64,000 nt of DNA, taken from assembly GCF_032854445.1 (NCBI RefSeq), contig NC_088301.1:29682402-29746401 (forward strand), given 5' to 3'. Made by a program: the position numbers and the translations under genes. Each line of letters opens with the position of its first letter. The first letter of the stretch is position 1. The DNA comes from Liolophura sinensis. Its lineage: Eukaryota > Mollusca > Polyplacophora > Chitonida > Chitonidae. This document shows positions 24,001 through 36,225 of the stretch, piece after piece. The notes beneath the pieces are model-generated. The model saw only the letters and a program-made list of their open reading frames with translations, was not told the origin of the DNA and did no database searches.

Positions 24001-27000
24001 AAGGTCTGTGACTTTGGACTGGCTCGCTCACTTTCTCAGATTGGTGTAGATGAAGAGACCGGAGACCCAAACCTGACAGAATATGTGGCCACAAGGTGGT
24101 ACAGAGCTCCTGAAATTCTTTTGGCTTCTCACAGGTGGGTTGGTCAACGTCAAGGTTAGACCATTGCGGTTGACCTTAATATTTTAAAGCTGCTTATGTA
24201 TGATGTCTTGTCTTATTGTTGCTTGACATCATACCACTGAGCTCATATGTCTCTTTTTCACGTCATGGTATCATCTGGGTGTAAAATGAGCCCCAGAGCT
24301 GTTTGAAAAATCATCTGTATTTGACATGTAGGGTTGTACACGGCCTGCAACTAACACCAGTGTGGAATGCAGAAATTACGTGATCAGTGTAAAAAAAAAA
24401 ATGTAAAAAGTAGTTTTTGTTTCTTTTCTGCTAAGAAAAGATTGTATGCATTGTCTTTATCATTGTATACATTTATATGGGCCACTATTTAGAAATTGTG
24501 ACATATTTTGTATATTTCAGGTACACAAAGGGAGTGGATATGTGGAGTTTAGGCTGTATTCTTGGGGAAATGTTACTGGGGCGCCCTTTGTTCCCAGGCT
24601 CATCCACCCTAAACCAAATTGAGAGAATCATGGCATCAATAGCCAAGCCCACCAGAGAAGGTACTGGGAAACATTGTCATTACAAAGCATCAAAAATATG
24701 TCGTAAAACACTACCTATATCATATATCAGGCAAATTTGATTTTTGTAGACTGCGCACGTAATTATATTTTCTTAAGGAATTTTGATAATTTAATGGGTC
24801 GAGAATTACACTGTATAAGCAGTTATTACAAAGGCTGAAATATTAGTAGAAAAATGGCCCGTTCTCATGTCAGCCAGTAATAGCATCCGAATGCCGAAAA
24901 TATGTACCCAGGGCATTTAATCCAATTACCGTTCACAGGACACAGACAAATCTGCTGAAGACCTGAAACTGGCTTAAATCCATGTTGCCAGCAGGGGCAA
25001 ATACACGGGGTTATATACCCCTGCTTTGCATTCACGGGAGCGATGTCAAACTGGCTCAAGCCAGCTTCGCATTTAAACCAGCTTAAATTAGTCAGTGTCA
25101 ACGGGGTAATAGAGAAAATAACAAATCCAGCCTACACCAATCATTTCTACATATATTTCTATCATTTAATGGATATTCTAACATACCTCCAAAAACTTTA
25201 ACACTGACACCAATGGTGAGGGAAGTGTGCTAAAAGTGTCTATAAACAGTTGCCTTCCTTGTCATGAATGCTGGGACAGTTCCATTTTGCTGATAAATTA
25301 GGGGGGCTGGGTTGTGCAGTCAGAATGTATTTTTTTTTCTTCAAAATTTGAAGGCTCACATTGTCCGAGGACAAAGGCAAAATGAATTTAGATATAATTG
25401 GTCAGGGAGTTAAGTTTAAAAGTGAATTATTTACCAGTACCGACATCATACGGCCAATTGCCACTTATCCTGTGTATCAGATATGAAGAGGTGGCATCAA
25501 ACAACAAGTATCTACATGTGGGTACTATATCTGGATAAGCGCAGCATGGGCAGTGATGCGTTTTTTCAACGTTCTCTTTACTTGTAACCCCTCCAAAAGC
25601 AGCGGTTTCTACATGAAATAGAACGTTCAGTTCTGACATGTTTTTTATTAGTTTGACCTAAAATTATTGTCCCTCTGTCATCGCAAAACTGTTATGTTTA
25701 AATTTAGAGCTCAAACTGACATGAAGTGATGCTGGCAGGAAATGTGCATTTATTGGTCAATAACTGTCACGTGCCTTGCTCTGATTGAATGATTTATTTT
25801 CCACTCATTCCATTGGCATGGACGTGCCCAAGATCATAACAAAACAACCTAGACTCTTACATTTTAACAAGGACAGAACGGTTGTTTTCAGTTTTGCAAT
25901 AGGCAAAATGGAGTTGCCCACAGCAGATTTTGGCACTGACTTTATTTATAATTTATCAACTTGAGGTAAATATTAGAATTTTTTTTATGGCATGCACCTG
26001 CAAGGAAATGCATACTCTTTTCAATGGTATTTGATTGATATTTAAATTTTCTTCGCCTTTAAATTGCCTTTGGCTGTCATCAGTCTAGATGATTGTTAAC
26101 TGCCGTGCTTTCATGCAGCATTTGTTGGTACTTTACAGACATTGACAGTATAAAGTCGGCATATGGAGCTTCAGTATTAGAGAAAACATCTATCAGGTAG
26201 AAAAAAAGTTTCTTTGTGTTATTAGTTGCTGTGAGGTAGGTTGATAATGTTCCAGGGATTTGTACATTTCGATTTTATGAACCAATATTAGGTTCATGCA
26301 ATTGAGTTCAAGATTGAATGTTGTGGTTGGAAACTAAATATGTCCACAGGTTTTTAATCCATTTTTTATTTTACATCATCTTTAATATATATATTTATTT
26401 ATGTATTTATTTATTTTAATCAGAAAAAAGTAAAGCTCTTTTTTTGTGGTGGTTGTTTTTTCCCGAGAATTAGTCACAGTGCACCTGCAGATGTTAAAAT
26501 CACTCAACAGTTAATGGGTGAAGGTGTGAAATGAATGTTGATACAAATTTATGGATAATGACACAATAGAACATTAAATTTGCCTTGGTTTGTAAATTAA
26601 ATTGACTTAATTGAGACCCCAAATTGGCCATTAGATAATTTTTCAACTCATTTGAAAATAAATTCGAATTTTGGTTTGTAGACTTTGGACTTTCGTGAAA
26701 CCCTGTGTTTTTAGCTTTGTTTCCACATTAACCACTCTGTAACTGAGTACATTTACTACTTTGACTGGCACTCATTTTGGCTGTCTTCAACATGTTATGA
26801 ATTCAAAGAATTCCAAATTCTCTCTACTGCATCAAAAGTTTTCTCTCTGTTTTGTGAAAGTGAAATTCAGTATAGTTTTTACCACCTACGTAATTCTTAT
26901 CATACGACGTAAAGATTCTCTTGTTAATAGGGTATGTTCAAAATGTTTTCAACTCCTGTGAAGACCTTCAGTTTTAGTTGATGCGTGTTAATGTTGTGTG

Positions 27001-30000
27001 GAATAAAAAGTTGGTGTGCAATTTAATGCTGTAAACATGTAAATAAACAAATTTTGTATGACAGGCCTAAACAGCGATTGGAGGATATGATTCCTGATGC
27101 TCCTCCAGAAGCCATAGACTTGATGAAGAAGTTGCTCCAGTTTAACCCTGACAAACGAATCACTGCTGATGATGCTCTCAAACATGCTTATGTCTGCAGG
27201 TTAGTCTTCTCCATGCAAATTATATGAAAAATTGGTATGAATTTGAATTAAGGTTAAAACCTGCGTGGTATATGGTATACTATGGAAAGACATAGATTGT
27301 TGTACAGTCATGGACATTGTATCAAATATATACAATGTAGTTAGTGAAGTCAAGATACAGTGTCACCTCATGTAAGAAAAGTTCAGTGTTCTGCTTTATT
27401 ATAGAGCAGTATAAATATTTATCCCAGTAAATTTATATTATGTTTGCTACAAGGTTCATTTTAAAGTTTCTAAAATGTAATTGTTTAGTAAGATATTGCC
27501 ATTAAAAACCTTCACAACAGCTATGTACACCTTTTCTCGACTCCACACTACGGTATGTTGTAGATTTCATAACCCAGCTGAAGAACTGTCATTGGATTAT
27601 GATGTGCTTCCACCACTGGCTGATGATGTTCAACTGACAATAGAAGAGTACAGGAATAAGTTGTATGAGGTATATAGGTGTTTGATAACAGGGCAAATGA
27701 CCTAAATGTTGCCCGAAAAGTACACATGTGGAGGCAAATAAAGGTCATAAACTATTGCTTTTGGTGCTAAAACTTACATTTTCCAGTAGGATATCATCCT
27801 ACCTTTTAAACAAACACTTCTCTAAGATAGATAGAACTCTCAGAATCTGGCAAAATTTGCAACTTAGTGATGGGCAAATTTAGGGTGTTACCTTAAATTT
27901 ATTGGATCTCTTCATATAATAATCATTTAATATGTTTGTGAATTTATCATTTATGTCGCTTTAATTGAGTTTATGAGATGTAGATATCTGTGAGAAGATA
28001 GCAGTTATACAAATGTGTTATTGGCCAAGTTTTCTTTGCCCACAAACTAGGAAGAGTGTCTCAGTAAAAATAATTAATAAATGCAATCTAGTTGTATTAA
28101 TGTGATAATGGCATGCTTATATTTGTTCAATTCGCAATTAAATATAGTCAAATTGTATGTGTAATGTAGAACTGACTGCCAATAAAACATGAAACTTTTT
28201 TGACGGGAGTGAAGCCAGTGTGGAAATTTATGCCCTATGTTTCCTGGACGTACTTGAGTGTCATCCAAGGTAATAGTCATGGGATGAAAACATCTTTGTG
28301 GTGGGGTTTCAGATGATTTCCCAGAAGAAGGCTGAGAGGAGAAGGAAGAGGCGGGAAGATAGAACAAGTGCACAGCAGGCAAATCGTCATGGTCACGGGG
28401 ATGGAAACGATGTATCTGCTGGGGAACCTACTCAGAAAGAGAACAGCCAAGTCAGACGGGGTGAGACTATATATAGAGCTGACTAATGGATAGAATGAAC
28501 TGTCAACACTATCTAGACCCAGACAAATTGTTTCTCTTTTCTGCTTTTGGTCAACAAATGTTTTTGTGAACTATTGTTTGAGGTTTTGTCTGTAAAGCAT
28601 GAGAGCCCCCAGCGGGATCATGTGAACAAAGCTAGCTATTCTTTCTTCAGGTAAGCTTTGATGGGTTATTATGCATTCATGTATCATGACAGTCGCTCAG
28701 GCCACATAATTTGGAGCGAACAAAACCATCGTTCGCTTGTCGGTTACGTGGAGTGTAATTGTGCAGTTATGCTGATCTGTCCCTGAAAAATTCCCACAGT
28801 TGCAGCGCTTGAACTGTGTAGTGTTCAGTGGGTATATTAGCCTTGCCCACAGAATGTTGCCCGCCATCCTCAGCAACAGCTACCACAAAACAGAAGTCAT
28901 GTCAGTTGTTAGAGCTACCTCTTCCCAGGTTGTGCTAATACTTGTCCGTTTGTAAAAAAAATAAGTGCAGAGACGACTGTGAACGAAAGTCGTCATTTGG
29001 TGCTGTGATGCTGTAAAGTGTTCTGTTGAACTTGAACTAAATACCATTAGGCACTAAAAGTTATGCAGTCACCAGCTTTCCGCCCTGAGCAATTTTCATT
29101 GAGGTCCACGCTCTGTTTATTATTCAAATTAAATAAATAAATCAAATTTATAACTTTCTGACGGTGTATAGGTAACGTCTGAGAAGGCTTCCATGTTAAA
29201 TATTAAACCTTTTGGCAAAGAAATTACTTTCAGCCACATTTTCCCACAGTGAGCATGTGCACTACATGTCTCCTTTGTTGTGTACACAGCACATGCTAGC
29301 TGGCAGCATTCGTCAGTTATAAATGTGCTCTTGGTGAGCTAGAGGTTGGTGGAGAAAGGTGACAATCCATTTGAACAGAATTTAAATTTTCACTGGTCAA
29401 CAGTTTCCCATGAGGTGGTCATGGTTATATTATTTCACCCTGGGAACAAAACCATTTTATCAAACAGGGATGGTGAGGGTTTCACAAGCCATTTGGATAT
29501 TACATACACTACAAGTAGCTAACTGTAAAAGTAATTATTAATCATCGAAAGAAAATGAATATACTTAGGAATATAACATATGCTGGTGTGGCTTTGAAAG
29601 TCATGTGATGCTCGGAGTGTATGACAGATATGTTTTATTATGGCTTCCTGATCAACCCTGATCTATGCTGATCACCGTTTATGCTGTGGCCATCGATGTA
29701 GCCATTGTGATATCTTAGAATTCCGCTGGACATGTATGATGGGGAACTGTACTGCAATACAACTAACTTTTGCCGAAGTTACAGTAAATGAAAGAAAAAA
29801 ATCTGCTAGGAAGTAGTGTGGATGACTTTATTAGTTTATGTGACCAATTTGCACAAATGATTGGTGTGTCTTCATGTTGTGGCAAAACAGGACGATCGGT
29901 TATTCAAGGCTTAAAACCCGTAATCGACTTGATTATGTCAACCATCCAAATTTCATGGCCTGGTCACTGTGAGTTCAAGTCCAGCTCGTGCTAACTGCTT

Positions 30001-32478
30001 CTCTGGCCGTATGTGGTAAGATCTTTCAGCAACCTGTGAATGGTCGTGGGTTTCCCCTCAGGCTCAGCCTGGTTTCCTCCCACTATAATGCTGGCCACCA
30101 TTATATGAGTGAAATACACCAATCAAGCACCAATCAAGTAAATAAATCAGATACTTTTCTTGCATTTTATTCCACTACTCTAATCTGAAACTAGTCATTG
30201 GATACTCAGGATATATGGCAAGTGGCTGTCCACTACTTGCTGATAACTTGACAAACATTTCTCATATATTTGAGAAATACTTTCAGGTGCAGTTTATGGT
30301 CAGCCCACCCATGAGCCCCCACCCAATGTGTCCGCCAAATCACGTGCCCTCATGAGGCAAAGGAGTTATGAGAACATGCAAGCAGTAAGTACTAAAAATT
30401 TGTCTATGACTTTAAATTTCGTCATGACCTTGGAAAAGAAAGGCCTGCCAGATAGGCTATAAGCAAGTAATATTAAAGCCAAGAGCCCTGCCTGAAAAAG
30501 CATTGTCAAACCATGTTGAAGGACACTCTTAGTAGCAGTGCAGTTAAAATATAGCATATTGTGTGATCTGGAATAATGGAAGTACAGTGTTTTGTACTCG
30601 TCAGTTTGAGTTTGTTGCCCCTGCATTACTGGAAGTGGTGCACCTCATGATTATGAGGTCAGCTATCTTAGTTTGAATAAGGTGTTGAAGGTTTTTAAAG
30701 TGTGTAGGTCCACTTCTAGTCCTAAATTGCATTTTTGTGGCAAAATTTTGTCATGGGATGAGTTCAGACCACTGGAGTTCTCATCAGATTGGAAGCGGAG
30801 TACAGGTTCATGGGATTAGTCTTGTTATTATAAAGTCAGTCTGACATCTTAACTTAGACTGTCTACCCAAATGATGTCACCAGGGCTCATTTGTTCAAGA
30901 CTTGATACCAGATTTAAGCCAAGCCTTCAATTTTGTACTTAGCCCAAAAATAATTGCGTAAAAATACCTTAAACACTGAGGAGCTGCCGCAGTTATACTT
31001 TGACTATAGACAACTGCATGGGCTGTTGAGGTTGGCAGAAATTTTAAATACATAGTATGACTTAATATCAGTATTAGCTTATACACTTGTGAACAACTGC
31101 TCCCAGGTACCAAGCCTAACCATGCCTGGTCGAAACTCAAGGCTGCTAAATACGCATTTTGGATAAGTACATTGCATTCTTTAACATTAACTAATTCACT
31201 GGTATATTAAAAATGCTCTGTTGATAACCTCTGAATAAAATGTTTATTTACACTGGGTTTACACATCATTCGTTAGGAAGCCAAACTGGTTGGAGCCCCT
31301 AAAGGCAGACAAGTGTCAGCCCCTGTGGGAGGCCGAGTGCAGAGCCGCCCTGTGTCCAGTTTCTACAGAGGAGCCAGTAACCCTGTCATAACAAGAGAGG
31401 ACACAAGGCCTGGTCTGTCTGTAACCAGCTCGAGAATGGTATGATTAATTAAGTTGAACTCATGACTCTTTGGAGTGGTTGGACAAAATATTTGTATGCT
31501 TTTTGTGAGAAAGAATTTAAACCTGTGGCCTTCAAACCTCTCTCGTATCTACATGTTTATACGTGTACATGTAGCTTGATGGACTGTGGATTGGCTTGTA
31601 TTGGACCACACTGAATTACTTCTGTTTAGAGCACTCTCCTATGTGAAAGGTGCTGTTGTTAGACTGAAATAATGGAGAAGCTTCGAGGTTTAAGCAGAAC
31701 AAGTTTACCTACATGTATAGCGGAAAGAGCTGGTGAATTCGAGAGAGAATTTCTCTTTCCGTCTCTCCTGCAGCTTTGCAAACAGATCAGGAAAGGCAAG
31801 ATTTTACTCACCCTTTTTGGGAAATTATAAATTGATTAAAACCGCCAACAATTATGCTATGCAACAATCAATTTAATAGGCAAACCTTGTGAAGTTGATA
31901 GGGGTTACCATTCTATCAGAGTTTGATAGAAACTATCAGAGTTTCTATCAAACATCTCTCACAGTTTCCCTGACTCTCAATGGCTGATGTCCTGGTTTTA
32001 CCATATTCTGTTCCCTGGAAGATTGTTATTACTATTTCAACAGAACCTAAACACTACATGCTCACGTTATTAGTTCCCGCTCATATTACCTCGTAGCTAT
32101 TGTGTGAAAGGGAAGTAACTCAGTGAAGGTCTGTTTTAAGTTGAAAAGTTTGTTCTTTTCTTAGTAATGGTTGTGGCGCATGAACTTAAGAATGCTTTTG
32201 CATGCAACCGTATCTTTTCCTGTTCTTTTATATTGAATTCCATGGAAATAATATAAGGTAACATTTTTTTGTGCTGTCTTTTGTTATTACAGATCCCTGG
32301 CCAGAGACCACTATCATCCAAAGACCCCTGCCCTAAGCCCATATATGGGAGAAAGCAATTCAGTAATGCTGTCAATCACCCATCTGCTGGTGACCCAAAG
32401 TCAACATTTGGCAGTTACACACAGAGCTATGGAACTATTTCATCCAGCAGTTTGGCGGCACTACAAGCAAAGAAGTGA
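14989..32478 (+). CDS. MAPK15: MAPK15 (ERK7/ERK8) atypical MAP kinase, 13 exons
   Basis: A serine/threonine kinase that in animals activates itself by phosphorylating its own TEY loop and acts in autophagy, ciliogenesis and genome maintenance. Thirteen exons splice in phase to about 539 residues; the human protein has 544. Visible residues, numbered with one base restored in exon 1: glycine loop LGKGAYG 19-25, ATP lysine K42 ([10 protein letters not shown]), catalytic HRD with D137 in the variant HRDAKPSN, DFG 155-157, activation TEY 177-179, then [11 protein letters not shown], and [15 protein letters not shown]. The kinase domain ends near 310. A YEMI at 341-344 matches the LC3-interacting YQMI of human MAPK15. 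The tail is basic (RRRKRRED) and then Ser/Pro-rich. ERK1/2 and CDKs are excluded by the [10 protein letters not shown] and TEY context. Oddities are the missing base in exon 1 and Ala in place of Leu/Gln after HRD. Confidence 0.93.
15740..16000 (+). repeat. Dispersed repeat, copy 1 (see 34270-34500)
   Basis: Shares tacggaaacaa, gacgtcacccatgg and tgacgctgc in the same order and orientation with 34.27-34.50 kb. Element ends were not determined. Confidence 0.45.
16909..17152 (-). mobile_element. SINE-A copy in MAPK15 intron 1
   Basis: On minus: a degenerate tRNA-like 3' half with a B-box-like gagttcaagtcc, then the body (catgctggcttcc, aacctgcggatggttgtggg), then the conserved end aatattcttgagtacggcat. 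The A-rich tail lies at 16911-16930 on the plus T run. It runs antisense to MAPK15. Confidence 0.8.
17600..18422 (+). mobile_element. Composite SINE-B retroposon, short-tail copy
   Basis: Same structure as 11074-12224 in opposite orientation: tRNA-like head, SINE-B body to about 17.95 kb, a unique body of about 400 bp at roughly 93% identity to the first copy, then only three 18-bp units (18330-18383) and a final gatgtatatgatca. No clear target-site duplication was seen. It lies sense-oriented in MAPK15 intron 1. Confidence 0.8.
19035..19133 (+). CDS. MAPK15: MAPK15 exon 2
   Basis: Residues 23-55, phase 0 to 0, between ttcttag and gtaaga. Encodes [15 protein letters not shown] and the ATP-binding [10 protein letters not shown] with K42. 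Confidence 0.95.
20483..20603 (+). CDS. MAPK15: MAPK15 exon 3
   Basis: Residues 56-95 plus one base. Contains the C-helix glutamate in [12 protein letters not shown] and IYLVFEFM leading to the hinge. Acceptor tatttcag, donor gtaaga. Confidence 0.95.
21094..21889. mobile_element. Inverted-repeat (MITE-like) element in MAPK15 intron 3
   Basis: A 796-bp unit whose ends both read agctgggtcattc inward. The inverted repeats extend imperfectly for about 100 bp (shared gtggtgacc, ttgctg, aaaattcttaaaaattcc). No transposase frame lies inside and no target-site duplication was resolved. It fits a non-autonomous DNA transposon or foldback element. Confidence 0.75.
22577..22707 (+). CDS. MAPK15: MAPK15 exon 4
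   Basis: Residues 96-139, from [10 protein letters not shown] to the catalytic loop VIHRDAK. Acceptor catttcag, donor gtaagc. The residue after HRD is Ala (GCC); it is usually Leu in MAP kinases and Gln in human MAPK15. Confidence 0.95.
23965..24134 (+). CDS. MAPK15: MAPK15 exon 5 (DFG and TEY)
   Basis: Residues 140-195 plus two bases. Begins PSNILLDSE, holds DFGLARSL and the activation motif [14 protein letters not shown], and ends LASH. Acceptor gactatgcag, donor gtgggt. Confidence 0.96.
24521..24660 (+). CDS. MAPK15: MAPK15 exon 6
   Basis: Residues 196-242 plus one base: [20 protein letters not shown], then [17 protein letters not shown]. Acceptor tatttcag, donor gtactg. Confidence 0.95.
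26139..26196 (+). CDS. MAPK15: MAPK15 exon 7 (58 nt)
   Basis: Found from phase and context: ctttacag acceptor, then [19 protein letters not shown], then a gtagaa donor. It joins TRE of exon 6 to RPKQRLEDM of exon 8 exactly as in other MAPK15 proteins. It is too short to show as a stand-alone reading frame. Confidence 0.9.
27065..27199 (+). CDS. MAPK15: MAPK15 exon 8
   Basis: Residues 262-306: [20 protein letters not shown], then [21 protein letters not shown], the end of the kinase C-lobe. Acceptor atgacag, donor gttagt. Confidence 0.95.
27564..27669 (+). CDS. MAPK15: MAPK15 exon 9
   Basis: Residues 307-342: [19 protein letters not shown], then [12 protein letters not shown]. The last two residues, YE, form the first half of the YEMI motif completed by exon 10. 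Confidence 0.94.
28313..28460 (+). CDS. MAPK15: MAPK15 exon 10 (LIR completion, basic tail)
   Basis: Begins [17 protein letters not shown], so the exon 9/10 junction creates YEMI at 341-344, followed by a lysine/arginine cluster that could serve in localisation. Ends CGG G before gtgaga. Confidence 0.9.
29955..30149 (+). mobile_element. SINE-A copy in MAPK15 intron 10
   Basis: Begins near the B-box-like gagttcaagtcc, carries the tggtcgtgggtttcccctc body and ends in caccaatcaagtaaataaatc. The 5' tRNA-like half is missing or decayed. Confidence 0.75.
30287..30384 (+). CDS. MAPK15: MAPK15 exon 11
   Basis: Tail exon rich in Pro/Ser ([18 protein letters not shown], then [14 protein letters not shown]). 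Phase 1 to 0, acceptor actttcag, donor gtaagt. Confidence 0.88.
31277..31438 (+). CDS. MAPK15: MAPK15 exon 12
   Basis: Fifty-four codons of low-complexity tail ([20 protein letters not shown], then [10 protein letters not shown]). Phase 0 to 0, acceptor cgttag, donor gtatga. Confidence 0.88.
32293..32478 (+). CDS. MAPK15: MAPK15 exon 13 (stop codon)
   Basis: Sixty-one codons then TGA at 32476. Ser/Pro-rich tail including [26 protein letters not shown] and a final LAALQAKK. Acceptor ttattacag. Confidence 0.9.
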   Translation: MPGQRPLSSKDPCPKPIYGRKQFSNAVNHPSAGDPKSTFGSYTQSYGTISSSSLAALQAKK

Positions 32479-32701
32479 TGACCTCATGACATTACCAATC
32501 TAACACCGTCTGCTCTCATTTCTCACATAGTATGTGATTGTATTGCAGGATAAGTAGTGTAGAATATCCTTACATTGATTTGCTCATTATCTAGATTCAT
32601 ATTGTAACGTGCATTTTTCACTGCCCATTTTTATTCATTTGTTCACTCTGGAGGGATCTGTTTGTCACAACTTGTGTATAATTTGAATGAGAAATGCCAT
32701 T

Positions 32702-32707
32702 ATTAAA
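32702..32707 (+). terminator. Possible MAPK15 polyadenylation signal (ATTAAA)
   Basis: The common variant ATTAAA lies 224 bases after the stop. No AATAAA is nearer. Confidence 0.35.
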
Positions 32708-34065
32708 ATAATTGACACTTTAATTAATGACTCATGAGCAGTTTAGAACAGTTTATCCAGGGGTACATCTTTCTGGTTTTAGAACTAAGTAAGAAAGTTA
32801 CTTTATTGTTATTAATTAACATTTTATGCAAAGGTAAAGATTTAAAATTGTGTATACAGGCTCATATTGGTGTTACCTATTTTAACATCTGCTGTTGGGG
32901 TCTAATTTCTAGGGCCCATTGTATGTTGATTCATATTGGTGTGGACCAGGCTTCTATATAAACAGTTATTTCTATATAAATTCTTTTGATCAATTTCCTG
33001 TGGTCCATGGTAACTACGTCTTCTTTAAGTCATTCCATTTCAGAGAAGATTGTGGTTAATTAGATTCATATTTAAACTGTAACGGTTTCACTCAGATTTA
33101 TAGTTTCCATAGCAATAGACTTAAGGTAGCAAAGTGGCCAATTTCAGTGATGTTAACCCATTAGAATTTCTACCGTTTTATGGAGAGATTCGAAAGTTTG
33201 GTAGACATGCTTATATTGGGTTAAAATACTTCCAATTTTAACTACAACTGAGTATGGATGATCTAGTTTCTACAACAGCAAATCTTATACAGCACATACA
33301 TATGCATGCTTTAGTTAATGAAATCCATGATGTCAAAGAAATATCTTGCAGTGTGAGAATTCATTAAGTTCATTTATTTATTTATTTATTTTGAGAAATA
33401 GTAATGAAATAGAATGTCTATACAAAGCAGTAGACTGTTGATCAGGTAACTTTATGTAAACTGTTTAAATTGATAATTGGTCTATAGGTGTAAACATGTC
33501 TCACTTCATGTAGGGATTTACTCGTCAATCCAAAGACAGATAATGGATTTTGAGTAATTTGAAAGCTTGTTTTGTAGATACTAGTACTCCTGTATTTGAT
33601 GATTTGAAGATATAACACAAATCTCAAATGCTTCATGTTGATTAAGGTGAGATGGTAAAATGCAATGTAATATATTTGAAGCGACAATGAAAGATACTGA
33701 AATCCCTAAATATAAAAGGGACTGGCTGACTTAGAGAAGCATCAAGACTGTCTCAGACAAATGAGGTTAAGTAATCATTCCTACCCCTTGCCACATGTAC
33801 ATGTGGGGCTTCACTTTAAGGCGAGTTAACTTCACCTGTAAACCTGACCAATTCCATATTCGTGAGAGGGAAGAATGATTCTTCCCCAAGACATAAATAC
33901 CAAGCAGATAAACACATTCAAAGAAATAAAACCAAATGCATGAATATGGTGTTTATTCTGCTGCTTAATATTGATTGACCTAGCCCATGTACTATCATGG
34001 TGAGATCCTGGCCATGTGAATAATATTGAAATCGAGGCTAAAACCAGTTCGCAAGTGTGTCCGGT

Positions 34066-34096
<31 letters not shown>

Positions 34097-36080
34097 GATG
34101 TAAGGTCATAATTTGTAAACAGTTTCATTTGTTATGTCAGAAGGTGTAAATTTTGTCATTCTTCATAATATAGTTTACCTAGAACATTATTTAATATTTT
34201 AAGAGCTAGACGGTAGTATGAATGGATTTCTTAGGTTGGACTTAAGATTCAGTGTATTAAAATCACTTAGTTTCGGAATATAGTACGGAAACAAAAGTTT
34301 TGTCTATTCCACAATTTCCTTTTGTGACGCCACGTAAGAAAACTTGACGTCACCCATGGCTGAGGTACAGTCACAATTGACGCTGCATGCTGTTGAAACC
34401 ATTCTAGCATGATTATCTTACTGGACGTTGTATCAGCTTGATTCAGCTTCACACACAAGAAATATGATCAAATTTTTCAGAAACCGCCAAAGATTTTTTA
34501 GTTTTGAGGATTCATCAGTTATTGGGGTTAGTGGTTTTCAGCATTAATCCTGTCCAACCGTAGTTCCTTCCCACGATTTTAATATTTTCACCTGGTTTCT
34601 AAGGGAACTGGGGTAGGACTTCAAATAAATACATATTCAGGTTTTGAAGATGTCAAAAAAGCAAGAAATGGCGGCACAGTAATTTTATATCGTTTTCTTT
34701 ATATGTACTAGCGTGTAAACGATATATCGTTTTGGGTGATATTTCTGATTCATATACTTGCATCTAAGATATTAATCAAATTATTGTTGTAAGTGTTGAA
34801 TTCATGTATTATTGATATCTCTCACCACTTTAAAATTCCGTTTCTGAACAATATCTCATACATGTTGTCATGCGTTATAGTTTTTCTCAAAGAAATATCC
34901 TGATCTTGGTGAAGTCATTTCAGTCAGTACTAAAGTCACTGTCTGTGTTATACATTTTGAGTGTTGAATAGACAGATGTAAAAAAAAAAAAGAAATGCTA
35001 GTATTAAACACATTGGAATCATGCAGTGGATCATGCTGTTCATAATCAGTCATGTGTGAGTTTTTGCCGCATAGTCCTCTGTAAGTGTGGTTTAAGGCCT
35101 TCTTATTTGCATTCCACACCTGAAATTTTCATGTATGCCTCACTTTGTTTCTTGTGTTAGGAATGTTATTTCATTCAAGACATAATTGTATGATGGTAAT
35201 ATTCTGACTTTTGATTTACGTCACCGCTGGGCAACTAAACATATGTAAATTTTCCCCAAACAAACATAGCTGTCTTGCGCAGGGGATATTACACGGGGAA
35301 TTCCAAAAACCTGGGAATGAATGCAAATGATTGATTTTGTAAATCAATATATGGTGTTTTTATACAACAAATGTATGTTTAAAACAGGTCTGTGATCAAG
35401 TTTTCTTTCCTTTTAACTAGTTTGTTGATTTTTACACATATTTATCATAATATGGTCTTTTCGTAAACGAAAGGGTTGTTACCGTCCAGTTATTCAATTC
35501 CATCCAGTGTTGTGTACATGTATTTTTAATAAATTATTTATTATTCATCTTTACGAAGATATGCTATATCTGGTTAACCCGTGTTGAAATGTTGTTACGG
35601 AATTAATGTATCACGTATTATATCATTTGATGACCATGGTTTTTACCCCTCTGCAGTCTGTATGGGAATCATATTGTCGTAGTCCGTGTTCATTTCACCT
35701 TACTGTCAGTCAACAAAAAATCTTAAAATGATTCAAATAGCTTTATGAAACTCAACGTTTTGACAATTTTTGTTGACCTCTGGCCTACTTTGGTGGTCAC
35801 CTACATTTATTCATTTACAGATTCCTTGTAACCCTGATTAGATTTTCGCATCTTCACGCCAGAGTTCATATTTTGCTTGAGAACGGAACATAGTATGCAA
35901 TGGGCCTCTTAAAGTAACACGGATTCGCAGGTGGCAGGGGTCGCATAATCCGGAGATCTGCGGATCAAAGCTTCAGCGTTTGAAGATAGTCTAGGAGACA
36001 AACCTTTGTTATTATAACTATATTTCTAGAGAGCAAGAGGCGTTGGCTGTTATATACCTAGTATAAGCTTTTCTCAAGAT
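32708..36080. other. Region 3' of MAPK15
   Basis: Contains a T run at about 34.07-34.09 kb and the dispersed repeat at 34270-34500. No gene was recognised. Confidence 0.45.
34270..34500 (+). repeat. Dispersed repeat, copy 2 (see 15740-16000)
   Basis: Same ordered matches as the intron 1 copy (tacggaaacaa, gacgtcacccatgg, tgacgctgc). Identity outside these blocks is low. Confidence 0.45.
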
Positions 36081-36225
36081 GTATTTGATTCGTGTTTTAC
36101 ACCGCACCCGACAATATTTCAGGCACTTATATTCACATATAGCCAGCAGTATGGTGGGAAGAAACCAGAGAGAAACCCATGATCATCTGCAGGTTGCTGG
36201 AAGACGTTCCCAGCTTCACTGGCTA
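36081..36225 (-). mobile_element. SINE-A fragment
   Basis: On plus it reads the reverse of the family 3' part (gattcgtgttttacaccgca, then aggttgctggaagacgttccca). It lacks the tRNA-like head. Confidence 0.7.
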
